64,000 nt of DNA from an uncultured bacterium (GTDB taxonomy: Bacteria; Verrucomicrobiota; Kiritimatiellia; RFP12; UBA1067), in contig CACZDG010000002.1 in the NCBI GenBank assembly GCA_902779865.1, positions 1-64,000 of the forward strand, read 5' to 3'. Below, piece after piece: positions 1 to 8,651 of this stretch. Position 1 is the first letter of the stretch. The number at the start of each line of letters is the position of its first letter. Both the position numbers and the translations under genes were made by a program. The notes below the pieces were generated by a model. It was not told the origin of the DNA and ran no database searches. It was given only the letters and a program-made list of their open reading frames with translations.

Positions 1-1
1 C

Positions 2-400
2 AAGAACCCTTCGGCGGTAAGGCTGAGCGTCGGCGGCGACATTTCCGAGATAAAGGATTTCCTTGAATATCCCGATTTCGTTTTCTTCAGCGTTCCCTCC
101 TCCAGGAAGCTGGACGACGGCCAATACAAGCGCGTCTCGTGGATCAGCGACTATGCGCGCATCCTTACCAAGTGGCGCTCTGGCGCAATGGCGGAATGCG
201 ACAAGAAAAAGATCCGCGCCGCCGCCGCCCGGGCGCACGCCAAAGGAGTTCCTTACCGTCTGTGGGGATTCCCCGACAACCCGGAGGCGTGGCAGCTTTC
301 GCGGGAACTCGGTCTCGACTACATCAATACCGATCGCCCGGCTGACGTCGCCGCGTTCCGCGCGTCACCGGATAGCACAAGAAAGGAAAACAACAAATGA
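2..400 (+). CDS. C-terminal part of a glycerophosphodiester phosphodiesterase-like protein (5' end outside window)
   Basis: The frame is open from the window edge to a TGA at 398-400 with no start inside, so only the last ~132 residues are visible. The end carries GVPYRLWGFPDNPEAW followed by GLDYINTDRP. That is the layout of the last strands of GDPD / PI-PLC-like TIM barrels, where a residue near the C-terminal end reads 'GvDyi.TD.P'. The catalytic N-terminal half is not in the window, so activity cannot be judged. The stop overlaps the start of the next gene (ATGA), which suggests one transcript with the SGNH hydrolase and GH43 that follow. Alternative: a related phosphodiesterase-fold protein of other specificity. 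Confidence 0.55.
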   Translation, partial: KNPSAVRLSVGGDISEIKDFLEYPDFVFFSVPSSRKLDDGQYKRVSWISDYARILTKWRSGAMAECDKKKIRAAAARAHAKGVPYRLWGFPDNPEAWQLSRELGLDYINTDRPADVAAFRASPDSTRKENNK

Positions 401-1173
401 AAACATCATCAGTATTCGCCGCGTTGGCGGCTGTATGCGCATCGTTTGCGTGGGCTGATACGTCGCGCGACGTCGCGCCGGAGGGCGTGTTCAAGGATGG
501 AAGCGTCATCCTCTTCATCGGCGACTCCATTACGCATGGAGGGCGGCGCGGGGACATGAACCACTACCTCGGCCATGGCTACCAGGCGGAGGTCGCCGCA
601 CGGTATCTCGGTTACCGTCCCGACAAGGGACTGTGTTTCCTGAACCGCGCACTCAGCGGCGACACGACGGAGAAACTACTCAAAAGGTGGGAGAACGACG
701 TGTTCAACCTGAAGTTCGGAGAGAAGGGCTGGCAGTCGCCGTTCCCAGAGCGGACGGGAACGCTGAAGCCGGACGTCGTCTCGCTTCTTGTGGGAATCAA
801 CGACTTCTACTGGGCGAAGTCCGGCAAGATGACGCTTGAAAAGTACGCGGCAAACCTCGAAACGCTCGTCTCGTCGACGCTGAAGAAATTCCCCGGCGTG
901 GAGATGGTCCTCTGCGAACCGTTCTGTCTCCGTGAGCCGGAGAGAGAACAGTTGGCTCCGTGGCGCAAGGCCGCGCGGGCGGTCGCCGAACGCCACAATC
1001 TCTGTTTCGTTGATTTCCAGAAGCTCTTCGACGAGACGCTTGTCAAGGAGAATACGCGTCCGGGCTATTGGTTCTGGGACGGTGCGCATCCGACCTACGC
1101 CGCACACATTCGCATGGCCGACTATTGGATCGAAAAGGTGTCCGAACATCACCGGCGTACGGCGCTCAAGTAA
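397..1173 (+). CDS. Secreted SGNH/GDSL-family hydrolase
   Basis: A 258-residue protein with a signal peptide (hydrophobic residues 6-20, cut probably after AWA). Block I is FIGDSITHGG with the nucleophile Ser44. Block III is LVGINDFYW (GIND 133-136). Block V is WDGAHPT, giving the Asp228-x-x-His231 pair. All catalytic elements are present. The family removes acyl groups, in polysaccharide loci often acetyl esters from xylan or pectin side chains; the substrate here is inferred from the GH43 next to it. The start overlaps the upstream stop (ATGA) and GH43 begins 18 bases after its end, so the three genes probably form one operon acting outside the cytoplasm. Confidence 0.85.
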   Translation: MKTSSVFAALAAVCASFAWADTSRDVAPEGVFKDGSVILFIGDSITHGGRRGDMNHYLGHGYQAEVAARYLGYRPDKGLCFLNRALSGDTTEKLLKRWENDVFNLKFGEKGWQSPFPERTGTLKPDVVSLLVGINDFYWAKSGKMTLEKYAANLETLVSSTLKKFPGVEMVLCEPFCLREPEREQLAPWRKAARAVAERHNLCFVDFQKLFDETLVKENTRPGYWFWDGAHPTYAAHIRMADYWIEKVSEHHRRTALK

Positions 1174-1191
1174 CAGCACGGTGGCACAAAA

Positions 1192-2124
1192 ATGTACTTT
1201 TTCAGTTTTTGCGTATTCGCGGCGGTCGCGCTTGGCGCGGCGGCGGAGGCGGTGCCCACCGCGACGCTTGCGCTCGCCGATCCGTTCGTGCTGTTGGACA
1301 ACGGTACGTACTACGCCTACGGAACATACGCCGGTGATGGCATCGCCGTCGCCGTGTCGAAGGACCTCAAGAATTGGAAGCTCTCGAAGGGACGCGCCGC
1401 AGGCGGTTTGGCTCTGCACAAGAGCGACTCCTACGGTAACCATTCCTTTTGGGCGCCTGAGGTTTACAAACGCGATGGGAAGTTCGTCATGTTCTATTCC
1501 GCCGAGGGATATGTCTGCGCGGCGGTAGCGGATTCGCCGCTCGGGCCGTTCCGCCAGGCCGAGAAGAAACCGCTTCTTGAGCGCGCGGGCATCGACAACT
1601 CGCTGTTTGTGGACGACGACGGACGCTCGTGGATGGTGTACGTGCATTTTGACAGAGGCAACACGATTTGGCTCGCCGAACTTGAAAAGGACTGGCTGCA
1701 CGTCAAGCCGGGAACCGAGCGTATGCTCTTCCGCGCCGATACGCCGTGGGAGGGGAACGCGATCACCGAGGGGCCGTTCGTCGTGAAGATTGGGAAGAAG
1801 TACGTCCTCACGTATTCGGGCCGTGCCTTCTGGGATCCCGACTATGCCGTCGGCTACGCGCTCGCCGACAAGCCCGAGGGACCGTGGCGCAAATCCGCGT
1901 CGAATCCGATCCTGCGTCGTTTTCGCGGCCTGCGCGGAACGGGACACCATTCGTTGTTCAAGGACAAAGACGGAAAATGGCGCATCGTGTTCCACACGCA
2001 TGCTTCGCCCACGACGGTCGGCATGCGCCGCACGTACATCGCCGATCTCATTGTCGGCGGCACGCCCGACGCGCCGGAATTGAGCGTGGGCGGGGAGTTG
2101 ATTCCTTGCATGTTGGAGCCATAG
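1192..2124 (+). CDS. Glycoside hydrolase family 43-like enzyme
   Basis: A 310-residue protein with a hydrophobic N-terminus (residues 2-18) that probably exports it. Five-bladed propeller signatures of GH43 are seen: ALADPFVLLDNGTYYAYGT with the general-base Asp30, HSFWAPEVY around Glu90, AGIDNSLFVDDDG with the pKa-modulating Asp135, and ITEGPFVVK with the acid Glu193. The length fits a single catalytic domain without an added carbohydrate-binding module. Members are beta-xylosidases, arabinofuranosidases or arabinanases; the exact linkage cannot be told from sequence alone. It follows the SGNH hydrolase at 18 bases, which supports deacetylation plus side-chain or backbone cleavage of a hemicellulose. 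Confidence 0.85.
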   Translation: MYFFSFCVFAAVALGAAAEAVPTATLALADPFVLLDNGTYYAYGTYAGDGIAVAVSKDLKNWKLSKGRAAGGLALHKSDSYGNHSFWAPEVYKRDGKFVMFYSAEGYVCAAVADSPLGPFRQAEKKPLLERAGIDNSLFVDDDGRSWMVYVHFDRGNTIWLAELEKDWLHVKPGTERMLFRADTPWEGNAITEGPFVVKIGKKYVLTYSGRAFWDPDYAVGYALADKPEGPWRKSASNPILRRFRGLRGTGHHSLFKDKDGKWRIVFHTHASPTTVGMRRTYIADLIVGGTPDAPELSVGGELIPCMLEP

Positions 2125-2147
2125 CGATCGAGCGTGAATGACATCGC

Positions 2148-2375
2148 ATGAAATGCATTGTCGAACTCTTTGGCGATGACCGAAACGGGCGGAAGATGAT
2201 CGCGTGGGGGCGGCGAATCGGTTGCTCGGACGCAGGACACGTGTTTGACGCAGAGCGCCGGAAGGTTGCCACGCGTCTTCTCGTGAATGACGCCAATCCG
2301 TCGCAGAAGTCGTACCTCCTTGAACTCGTCGACAATCCCGTCGGCGTGAAGGCCATCGTCCCGGCCAACGGGTAG
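2148..2375 (+). CDS. Doubtful small ORF after GH43, unrecognised
   Basis: A 75-residue open frame beginning MKCIVELFGDD. I do not recognise it and no clear ribosome binding site precedes it (the upstream bases are AATGACATCGC). It contains LELVDNPVGVKAIVPANG near its end and no membrane segment or motif. In this GC-rich DNA long spurious frames are common on both strands, so it may be non-coding or the eroded end of an older gene. It is listed because otherwise the stretch 2125-2624 would be unexplained. Confidence 0.2.
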   Translation: MKCIVELFGDDRNGRKMIAWGRRIGCSDAGHVFDAERRKVATRLLVNDANPSQKSYLLELVDNPVGVKAIVPANG

Positions 2376-2550
2376 GTTTCGATGAACCCGCCGCTCTAAT
2401 TGTGGCCACACGCGGGAGGGCCGCGCTTGTCGTGGCCACTCCCGTTGCGATGATCGTAGCGAAAGGGGAAATTTGGCGCACGTGCGGGGACGTGGGGGAA
2501 TGTTGCCAGTTCCAATGTTGCCAGTCGCCAATTGCGCCCGCAACGGGTGG

Positions 2551-2598
2551 GACGCCAGTTGTCCCAGTACGCCGCCAAGACGGCGGCTTTTCATGCGG
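2551..2598. repeat. Dispersed intergenic hairpin repeat, copy 1
   Basis: The segment containing TTGTCCCAGT and then CGCCGCCAAGACGGCGG forms a short GC stem (CCGCC/GGCGG) with a 5-base loop. A nearly identical block lies at 35305-35334 after the giant secreted gene, differing at two positions in the shared core (A/G before CGCCGCC, and C/T in the loop). Two copies in non-coding positions 33 kb apart suggest a REP-like dispersed element of this genome. The ground just upstream also repeats GTTGCCAGT twice around 2505-2530. Confidence 0.5.
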
Positions 2599-2624
2599 CC
2601 GCGACGGAGCGCGACGTGCTGAAG

Positions 2625-3170
2625 TTGAATGATCGTCCTTTTATCCGTGGCACTTTCTCGCCAAATCATGCTATATTGCTTGATGTGCTAGCAAGAGACG
2701 AAGCGCAGCTCGTTGCTGTATATGGCCGCCGCCGCATTGGCAAGACTTTTCTCGTGCGGGAGACGTTTGGTGACAGGTTTTATTTCCAGCATGCAGGTCT
2801 AGCGAGCGGGATCTTGAAGGAACAGCTCGCCGCATTCCACGATTCGCTCATCCGTTCAGGGGCGAAGGATGTTCCGTCGCTTAAAAACTGGCGGCAGGCG
2901 TTCAACGCGCTGGAGCGGTTCATCGTTGCCGGTGGAAGCAGGCGCAAGAAAGTCATTTTCATCGATGAAATGCCGTGGATGGATACGCCGAAATCAAAGT
3001 TCGTCATGTGGTTTGAGAGATTCTGGAATGGCTGGTGTTTCGTCCGGAAGGACGTTGTGATGGTCATCTGCGGTTCAGACACGTCATGGATCGTGAAAAA
3101 GGTGTTTCGCAACCGGCAAACCAAAGGAGCAATCATGACAAAAGAGGAAATCCAAAAGAAAGCGTGGTAG
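2625..3170 (+). pseudogene. Truncated AAA+ ATPase (DUF234/archaeal-ATPase type)
   Basis: The recognisable part runs from LNDRPFIRGTF through VYGRRRIGKTFLVRE (Walker A, GRRRIGKT) and KKVIFIDEMPWMDTPKS (Walker B) to GSDTSWIVKKVFRNR, where family members normally continue with the rest of the ATPase core, a winged helix and a nuclease-like C-terminus (about 450-480 residues). Here the frame ends after about 180 residues, directly in front of a ribosome binding site and start codon of another broken gene. An ATG exists further upstream (2532), but that stretch lies in the hairpin repeat, so the TTG at 2625 marks the start of conserved sequence. Read as a deletion remnant, not a working ATPase. 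Confidence 0.75.
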
Positions 3171-3717
3171 GTTCGGACAGATGTTGGCCAATGCTTACGT
3201 GCTAAAACTGCCAGTGGACAAGGTAAAAGCCGAAATGGAGAAGAAGCGCAAAGGCCGCCAGGCGGGCACCGCCATAGCCGCCACGCGGTCATCGCCTAGG
3301 CCGCTAGACGGCCACAGCTGTAGCCGCCAGACGGCCACCGCCGTAGCCGCCACGCGGTCACCTAATATAAATATAAATAAAAATAATATAGAAAGGGAGG
3401 CACCAACGTCGGACGGGAACGGTTTGAATTATGAGGCGGCATTGAAGGATATGGGCATTGAGAAGAAGAAGGTAAACGTGCATTCTCTGCAAAACGAGCC
3501 TTCTCAGAAAGCTAAAATGTCGCCTGTCGGGAAAGCTCTTGATGCTTGTGGATTAAAGCCCGGGACGGACGAGCACAAGAAATACAATCAGGATTTTTCC
3601 AGAGAGATGCTGTGTCTTGGCGAGAGTGAAGTGACGGACTTATTGCTCGAGAACGCGGTGCTTGAAATGTTGCGCTCGATGATGCTGAAATGTGGTATAA
3701 TATGCCCGTCCAGTTGA
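3135..3717 (+). pseudogene. Frameshifted small gene of unknown function
   Basis: An AAAGGAG at 3123-3129 precedes ATG 3135, which gives MTKEEIQKKAW and then a stop at 3168-3170. In the next frame the sequence continues immediately as RGRFGQMLANAYVLKLPVDK and stays open to 3717, so one indel near 3160-3170 best explains both pieces. The middle is low-complexity: the 15-mer GCCGCCACGCGGTCA occurs twice (about 3279 and 3345), then comes an Asn/Ile-rich stretch. The rest (SPVGKALDACGLKPGTDEHK) is not recognised. The promoter of the next operon lies inside its 3' end. Its position against the truncated ATPase suggests a deletion joined two genes. Confidence 0.5.
3693..3701 (+). promoter_or_regulatory. 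Extended -10 promoter for the MoxR/vWA operon
   Basis: TGGTATAAT (extended -10, hexamer 3696-3701) lies 25 bases upstream of the first gene of the operon. The best -35 candidate, TTGCGC at 3670-3675, is 20 bases away, which is long; the TG extension may compensate. It is the only promoter-like site seen before 14.9 kb, consistent with one long transcript. Confidence 0.5.
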
Positions 3718-3726
3718 CGAAAGAAT

Positions 3727-4905
3727 ATGGCGGATCAGGTGACAAAGCCCGTGATGCGGGCGTTTCGGGCGGACCTGCTTGCAGGAGGTGCGCTGCGGGG
3801 CTTTGCCTTTGGCGCGGCCGTGGCGGCGTGCGGATTGCTCGCCGCACGCGCGTTCCTCTCGCCGCTGCCGCCTGTCGCGTTTGCGGTGTTCGCGGTGGTG
3901 CCGGTTTGCGTCTTGGTGTGTGCGCTGCGCTCGCTCGCCCGTGCGCCGTCTGTCGCGAAATGTCTCGCGCTCGTTGAGGATGCGTCGCACGCGGGCGGAC
4001 TCATCCTCGCGAAGGACGTTCCCGGTGCCGAGAAGTGGCCGAGCCCTGTTTCCGTCGCGCCGCCAATTCCGATCACGTGGCGTCGCTCAGTTCCGGCTGC
4101 CATCGCCTCGCTCGTTTCGCTCGTCGCCGTTGCTGCCGCGCCGGACGACTGGTTCGCCGCCGGCGTGCAACAGCCGCCCGCGCCCGCCTTTCCCGACGTG
4201 ACGGCCGAAATCAAGAACGAGCTCGCCGAACTCGAGGAGGCGAAATCCCTTGACGCAGAGGACATCAAGGCCCTTCAGGAAGAACTGGCCCGCATCGAGA
4301 AAGAGGCCGATCCCGCATCGCCCGGCGAAACGCTCGACGCCGTGGACGCGGTGCGCGAGAAGCTGGACGCGCTTCTTGACATCGACGCACAGGCGGCGAA
4401 GCGAATCCTGCCGAAGGATACGTCCTTCGCCACGCTCGCCACGAAACCAGACGGCGCAGAGATGCTGAAGAAGATGCTCGACGAGTCTTACGAGGGCAGG
4501 TGCCCCCATTGCGGCGCGAAACTCGGCGACGGCGAAGACGAATGCAATGGCGACTGCTGCGCCGAGGAAGGACATGCCGAAGAAGGCGAGGGGAAGCCCG
4601 GCAGCGGCGGCATATCGCGTGGAAGGGATGATGCGGCGATGAACTACGGCAATGAAGCGAAACTGGGCGCGTCCAAGCTCAAGGACCTTGCGGAGAAGAC
4701 CGAACTATCCGGCAAGCCGTCCGAAACGAAAGTGGGCGAGTCGATTTCCGAAGAAGACCCCGCCAAGCACGGAATCCATTCTGCCCCCGGCGCAACTCGC
4801 GCGATCGGCGGACGCAACCGCGGAACCTCGGCGAACCAGCTTGTGTTGCCGCGCCACCGCGGTACGGTGAAAAGATTTTTCGACATAGAAAGGAAAACGC
4901 CATGA
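3727..4905 (+). CDS. Membrane protein with zinc-ribbon motif, first gene of MoxR/vWA operon
   Basis: A 392-residue protein. Two N-terminal hydrophobic segments (about 20-41 and 48-66) and a third near 120-137 anchor it, followed by an acidic, probably helical region (residues 155-215, ELAELEEAKSLDAEDIKALQ) and then CPHCGAKL plus CNGDCC, a four-cysteine zinc-ribbon-like motif (about 259-278). The C-terminus ends in LPRHRGTVKRFFDIERK, resembling the tails of large BatA/DUF4175-type membrane proteins. The stop overlaps the MoxR start by four bases. Its role is probably structural, in a membrane complex with the MoxR and vWA products. No enzyme motif is seen. Confidence 0.65.
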   Translation: MADQVTKPVMRAFRADLLAGGALRGFAFGAAVAACGLLAARAFLSPLPPVAFAVFAVVPVCVLVCALRSLARAPSVAKCLALVEDASHAGGLILAKDVPGAEKWPSPVSVAPPIPITWRRSVPAAIASLVSLVAVAAAPDDWFAAGVQQPPAPAFPDVTAEIKNELAELEEAKSLDAEDIKALQEELARIEKEADPASPGETLDAVDAVREKLDALLDIDAQAAKRILPKDTSFATLATKPDGAEMLKKMLDESYEGRCPHCGAKLGDGEDECNGDCCAEEGHAEEGEGKPGSGGISRGRDDAAMNYGNEAKLGASKLKDLAEKTELSGKPSETKVGESISEEDPAKHGIHSAPGATRAIGGRNRGTSANQLVLPRHRGTVKRFFDIERKTP

Positions 4906-5867
4906 CGCTTCTCAGTCCAGACGACGTCGCGCCCGTGAAACGCGATCTCGATGCCACACTCGCCGCGCTCGACCGCATGCTCCTCGGCCGGCCCGAGCTC
5001 CACCGGCTTGTGCTCGCCGGAATCCTCGCGCGCGGGCATATACTTCTGGAAGGGCTCCCCGGACTCGGCAAGACCGCGCTCATCCGCGCTCTCGCGCAGA
5101 TACTCGACCTCGACTTCAAGCGCGTGCAGTTCACTCCCGACCTGATGCCGTCCGACATCCTCGGCTCGCACATCCTCGAGACCGGCCCTGACGGCAACCG
5201 CACGATGGCGTTCAAGCCGGGGCCGGTGTTCTGCAACCTCCTTCTTGCGGACGAAATCAACCGCGCCTCGCCGAAGACGCAGTCCGCCATGCTCGAGACG
5301 ATGCAGGAACGCACCGTCACGCTGATGGGCGTGACGCGTCCGCTTCCCAAGCCGTTCTTCGTGCTTGCAAGCCAGAACCCGATCGAACTTGAAGGAACCT
5401 ATCCGCTCCCCGAGGCGCAGACAGACCGTTTCATCTTCAAACTGCACGTTTCGCCGCCGGACGCCGCCACGCTCACCGCCATCATCACCACGCGCTCGCA
5501 CGGCGACATGCCCGAAAGCGGGTTCTCCCTCGGTAGGGACTCGCTCGAACGTGCGCTCGACACGGTGGGGAAGGTGCTTCTCCCGGAGGCGGTGGCCGGC
5601 TGGATTGGCAGGCTCGTCGCCGCCACGCACGGCGCGAAGTACGTCACCTGCGGCGCGTCGCCGCGCGCCGCGATCGCGATGGCGGAATCGGCGCGCGCGC
5701 TGGCGTTGATGGACGGACGCCCCTCGGTGGGATTCGACGACGTGCGCAAGGTCGCGTTCCCCGTGCTGAACCACAGGCTCATCCTCGACTACCGCGCCAA
5801 GTTGGACGGCGTCGATGCGCGCAGCGTGGTGGATGGCGTGCTGGAGTCCACTCCCGTTGCCGAATGA
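4902..5867 (+). CDS. MoxR-family AAA+ ATPase
   Basis: 321 residues, typical MoxR length. Walker A GLPGLGKT (51-58), Walker B LLLADEIN (113-120), sensor-1 region VLASQNPIELEGTYPLPEAQ with the Asn conserved in the family, and arginine-rich lid. MoxR ATPases act as chaperones that load cofactors or remodel substrates together with vWA-domain partners; here the DUF58 and vWA proteins are encoded in the same operon. The start overlaps the upstream stop (ATGA) and an AAGGA precedes it. All ATPase motifs are intact, so the protein is likely active in the cytoplasm at the membrane complex. Confidence 0.93.
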   Translation: MTLLSPDDVAPVKRDLDATLAALDRMLLGRPELHRLVLAGILARGHILLEGLPGLGKTALIRALAQILDLDFKRVQFTPDLMPSDILGSHILETGPDGNRTMAFKPGPVFCNLLLADEINRASPKTQSAMLETMQERTVTLMGVTRPLPKPFFVLASQNPIELEGTYPLPEAQTDRFIFKLHVSPPDAATLTAIITTRSHGDMPESGFSLGRDSLERALDTVGKVLLPEAVAGWIGRLVAATHGAKYVTCGASPRAAIAMAESARALALMDGRPSVGFDDVRKVAFPVLNHRLILDYRAKLDGVDARSVVDGVLESTPVAE

Positions 5868-5886
5868 TGCAAGGAGGATTTTTCCG

Positions 5887-7737
5887 ATGAAGCTCTCGAA
5901 AATGCTGCAAATTGCAGTGATGGTGTCCTTGTCGGTCCTGAACGCAGCGGCATTATCGCTCACCACGGATCCGGATCCTGACTCTTACGAGCCAACGGTC
6001 ACGCCCACGTTGCTGTGGAAGGAAATCACGTTCGGCGAGCGTGACATCAAGGACCTGGAGGCATCCTACTCCGATTGCAATGCCTTAAGAATACACCACG
6101 GGACTCCGGGCATTACGTTCAGGTTCAAGAACAACGCAGCTCGCGAACGCAGCTTCATTGTGAAGGCAATTACCGGGCGTTCGGCTTTGGTGGGAAAGAA
6201 TTTCTCAATCCAGCCTGGCGCAACGGTTGAGTTTACGCTTTTTCTACCGCTCGCCCTTGAACAGGGATATCGTTTCGGCACATATAATCTTTCAATATTC
6301 GAGACCACTCCTGGCGCGAGGGCTGACCGTAACATGCAAAGTGCCTCGTTCTCAATGGGACATTTTGTGCCCGGTTCCAACGACGTGCCGATCTTCCTGC
6401 TATCGGCTGGCATCTCTTCAAAGAAACTTTGGGACGGTCTCACAAAAGCCATGAACGAGAGAAAATACTTGCAAAGGCATACTGAAGAATCTTCGCACAG
6501 ATACCACAGGGCCAAAGGCAAGGGCAGGGGAAGCCCATACCGTTTCGATGCCAAGCAATTCAGATTCCCCGCAGAGAAGTGGCCCGTTGACTGGCGCATC
6601 TATTCGACCTACGACAGCATTTTCATCACGGCGAACGAATACGCATCACTCGGAACCGACGCGAAGTCGGCGCTTGATACGTACCGCACACTTGGCGGCG
6701 CGGTTTTTGTGACAAAGGGCAACGACGGCTTTGCGGACGTACAGGAGGCCGCAGCTGCGCTCAAGCCGATTGATGAATCCTGCTATATCCTTTCCGGCGA
6801 CATTCAAATGAATTATGGTTCAGACTCTGCGCTGCTTGGGGATCTGAAGCGTATCCCAATGGAGGCGAAGGCGACCGTTCCCGTGAAAACGCTTCTCTTG
6901 GTACTAGCGCTGTTTGCCTGCATAATCGTCCCTGTCGCGGTACTGCGCAGCGTCAAGCGCAACACGAGAATCAGGCTTTTGGCGATTCTCCCCGGCGCGG
7001 CTGCGGTATTCGCCCTGGTGGTGGCGGTTTCCGCGTATGCATTCTTCGGCACAACGCCGACCGTGCGGCTCCAGTCGGTGACGGTTCTCGACCAGACAAC
7101 GAAAAAGGCGGTTACGCTTGGACAGTTCTGCGTGTTCTCGCCTGTTTCGCTGGACGGGCAGATCGCGTTTCCGTCGGATGCGTCCTTCGCGAGAAGGCAC
7201 GTACGAGCCCAAAATGACGATGATGAGTTGGTGACGGTGGATTCGGCGGACGAGCAACGGCTCGTGGATGGCTGGGTAAAACCGCTGGTGTCCGCGTTCT
7301 TCGACTTCTCGCGCGCATGCGAAAGACCGGAGCGCCTTGACTTCCGCGTGTCTCCTAACGGGGATGTCGCGGTGGTTAACCTTCTCGGCGCGAAGATCAA
7401 GTCGGGACACGCCAACGTGGGAGGAGCGCTGTGGGCGTTCCACGACGTCGAACCCGGCGCGACGGCGAAGGCAGAGAAACTCGGAGGGGCGGGTGCCCCG
7501 CGCCCGCCGGTTCCTCCCAGAGAGAGGTACCCGTTCTACGACGAGCAGACGACCTACGGGCGCAACTGGGAGGAGAACTTGAAGTTCGTGGCGGAGTCGT
7601 GCAAGAAGGTTTCGCCGGGCGAGTACGTGGTGGAAGTCGAGGGTTCGCCGTTCTTCCCCAATCCGCTCCAGCGCAAGAAGTCGAACATGTCGGCCGCAGG
7701 CCTCGTGTTCGGGAAGTTCAAGGAGGTGGCCGAATGA
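5887..7737 (+). CDS. Exported membrane protein of the MoxR/ABC operon
   Basis: Start set at ATG 5887 because AAGGAGG lies at 5870-5876; a longer frame upstream lacks a site. 616 residues: signal peptide (1-22, ending NAAALS), an extracytoplasmic beta-rich part, and two transmembrane helices around 331-354 (VKTLLLVLALFACIIVPVAV) and 363-388 (IRLLAILPGAAAVFALVVAV), followed by another soluble part. No catalytic motif is recognised. Placement just before an ABC-2 transporter recalls auxiliary subunits of gliding or lipoprotein-type ABC systems, but similarity could not be tested. Stop overlaps the ABC ATPase start. Confidence 0.65.
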   Translation: MKLSKMLQIAVMVSLSVLNAAALSLTTDPDPDSYEPTVTPTLLWKEITFGERDIKDLEASYSDCNALRIHHGTPGITFRFKNNAARERSFIVKAITGRSALVGKNFSIQPGATVEFTLFLPLALEQGYRFGTYNLSIFETTPGARADRNMQSASFSMGHFVPGSNDVPIFLLSAGISSKKLWDGLTKAMNERKYLQRHTEESSHRYHRAKGKGRGSPYRFDAKQFRFPAEKWPVDWRIYSTYDSIFITANEYASLGTDAKSALDTYRTLGGAVFVTKGNDGFADVQEAAAALKPIDESCYILSGDIQMNYGSDSALLGDLKRIPMEAKATVPVKTLLLVLALFACIIVPVAVLRSVKRNTRIRLLAILPGAAAVFALVVAVSAYAFFGTTPTVRLQSVTVLDQTTKKAVTLGQFCVFSPVSLDGQIAFPSDASFARRHVRAQNDDDELVTVDSADEQRLVDGWVKPLVSAFFDFSRACERPERLDFRVSPNGDVAVVNLLGAKIKSGHANVGGALWAFHDVEPGATAKAEKLGGAGAPRPPVPPRERYPFYDEQTTYGRNWEENLKFVAESCKKVSPGEYVVEVEGSPFFPNPLQRKKSNMSAAGLVFGKFKEVAE

Positions 7738-8651
7738 AGGTTGAAGTGACCAACCTCGTGAAGACGTTCGACAGGGGATTCCGTGCGGTGGACGGACTGT
7801 CGTTCTCGTTCTCGTCCGGAGAGGTGATCGGATTCGTCGGACCCAACGGCGCAGGCAAGACCACCACAATGCGCATCATGTCCACGCTCGACACGCCGGA
7901 TTCCGGCGACATTACACTGGACGGCATCTCCGTGCTGGACCACCCCGAACAGGCGCACCGTCTTATCGGCTTCATGCCGGACGACCTCCCAAGCCGGACC
8001 GACACGACCGTGGACGAGTACCTCGACTTCTTCGCGCGCGCCTACGGGCTTCGCGGCGCGGCAATCCGCAAGGCGGTGGAGGGCGTGGAGGAATTCACCG
8101 GCCTCACCGAATTCCGCGACCGCACGCTCCACGCACTCTCAAAGGGAATGAAACAGCGCGTCTCGCTCGCCCGCGCCCTCGTACACGATCCGGCCGTGCT
8201 CATCATGGACGAGCCCGCGAACGGACTCGACCCGCGCGCCCGCATTGAGTTGCGCGAGCTCGTGAAGGCGCTGGGAGAAAACGGGAAGGCGATCTTGATT
8301 TCCTCGCACATCCTTTCCGAACTGGAGGAGATGTGTACCTCTTCCGTGATCATCGAAAGGGGCAGGCGTCTCAACGCCGAAGCGGCGGTGAGTGCGGAAA
8401 CCTGGATCAAGCTGCGCTTCCTGCCGGACGTCAACGAAAAGGCGTTGCCCATCCTCCTTGAAACACCCGGCGTCATCGCGGCGGAGAGCAGCGGAAACGG
8501 ATGGCGCGTGAAGACCGCCTCCGGCGACGAGGCGGCCGCGGCGCTTGCCGGAAACCTCTTCGCCAGGGAACTGGTGCCCGTCCTCTTCGAGCCGGAAGTC
8601 GGAAAGCTCGAGGACATCTTCATGCACGTGACGAAAGGAAACCTCGCATGA
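7734..8651 (+). CDS. ABC transporter ATP-binding protein
   Basis: 305 residues. Walker A GPNGAGKT (36-43), signature LSKGMKQ (135-141; LSGGQ-like), Walker B VLIMDEP (155-161), D-loop GLDP, H-loop SSHILSE. The mix of features (short signature, C-terminal extension of about 90 residues) fits the ABC-2 export type, as in CcmA/NatA/GldA-like ATPases. It pairs with the polytopic permease encoded right after it (ATGA overlap). It presumably hydrolyses ATP to power export of an unknown substrate, or to energise the vWA/MoxR complex. Confidence 0.92.
   Translation: MKVEVTNLVKTFDRGFRAVDGLSFSFSSGEVIGFVGPNGAGKTTTMRIMSTLDTPDSGDITLDGISVLDHPEQAHRLIGFMPDDLPSRTDTTVDEYLDFFARAYGLRGAAIRKAVEGVEEFTGLTEFRDRTLHALSKGMKQRVSLARALVHDPAVLIMDEPANGLDPRARIELRELVKALGENGKAILISSHILSELEEMCTSSVIIERGRRLNAEAAVSAETWIKLRFLPDVNEKALPILLETPGVIAAESSGNGWRVKTASGDEAAAALAGNLFARELVPVLFEPEVGKLEDIFMHVTKGNLA

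Noticed and set aside
676..2481. Long antisense frame opposite SGNH hydrolase and GH43 (601 codons)
   Set aside because: Arg-rich translation with no motif; it mirrors codon bias of the real plus-strand genes in GC-rich DNA.
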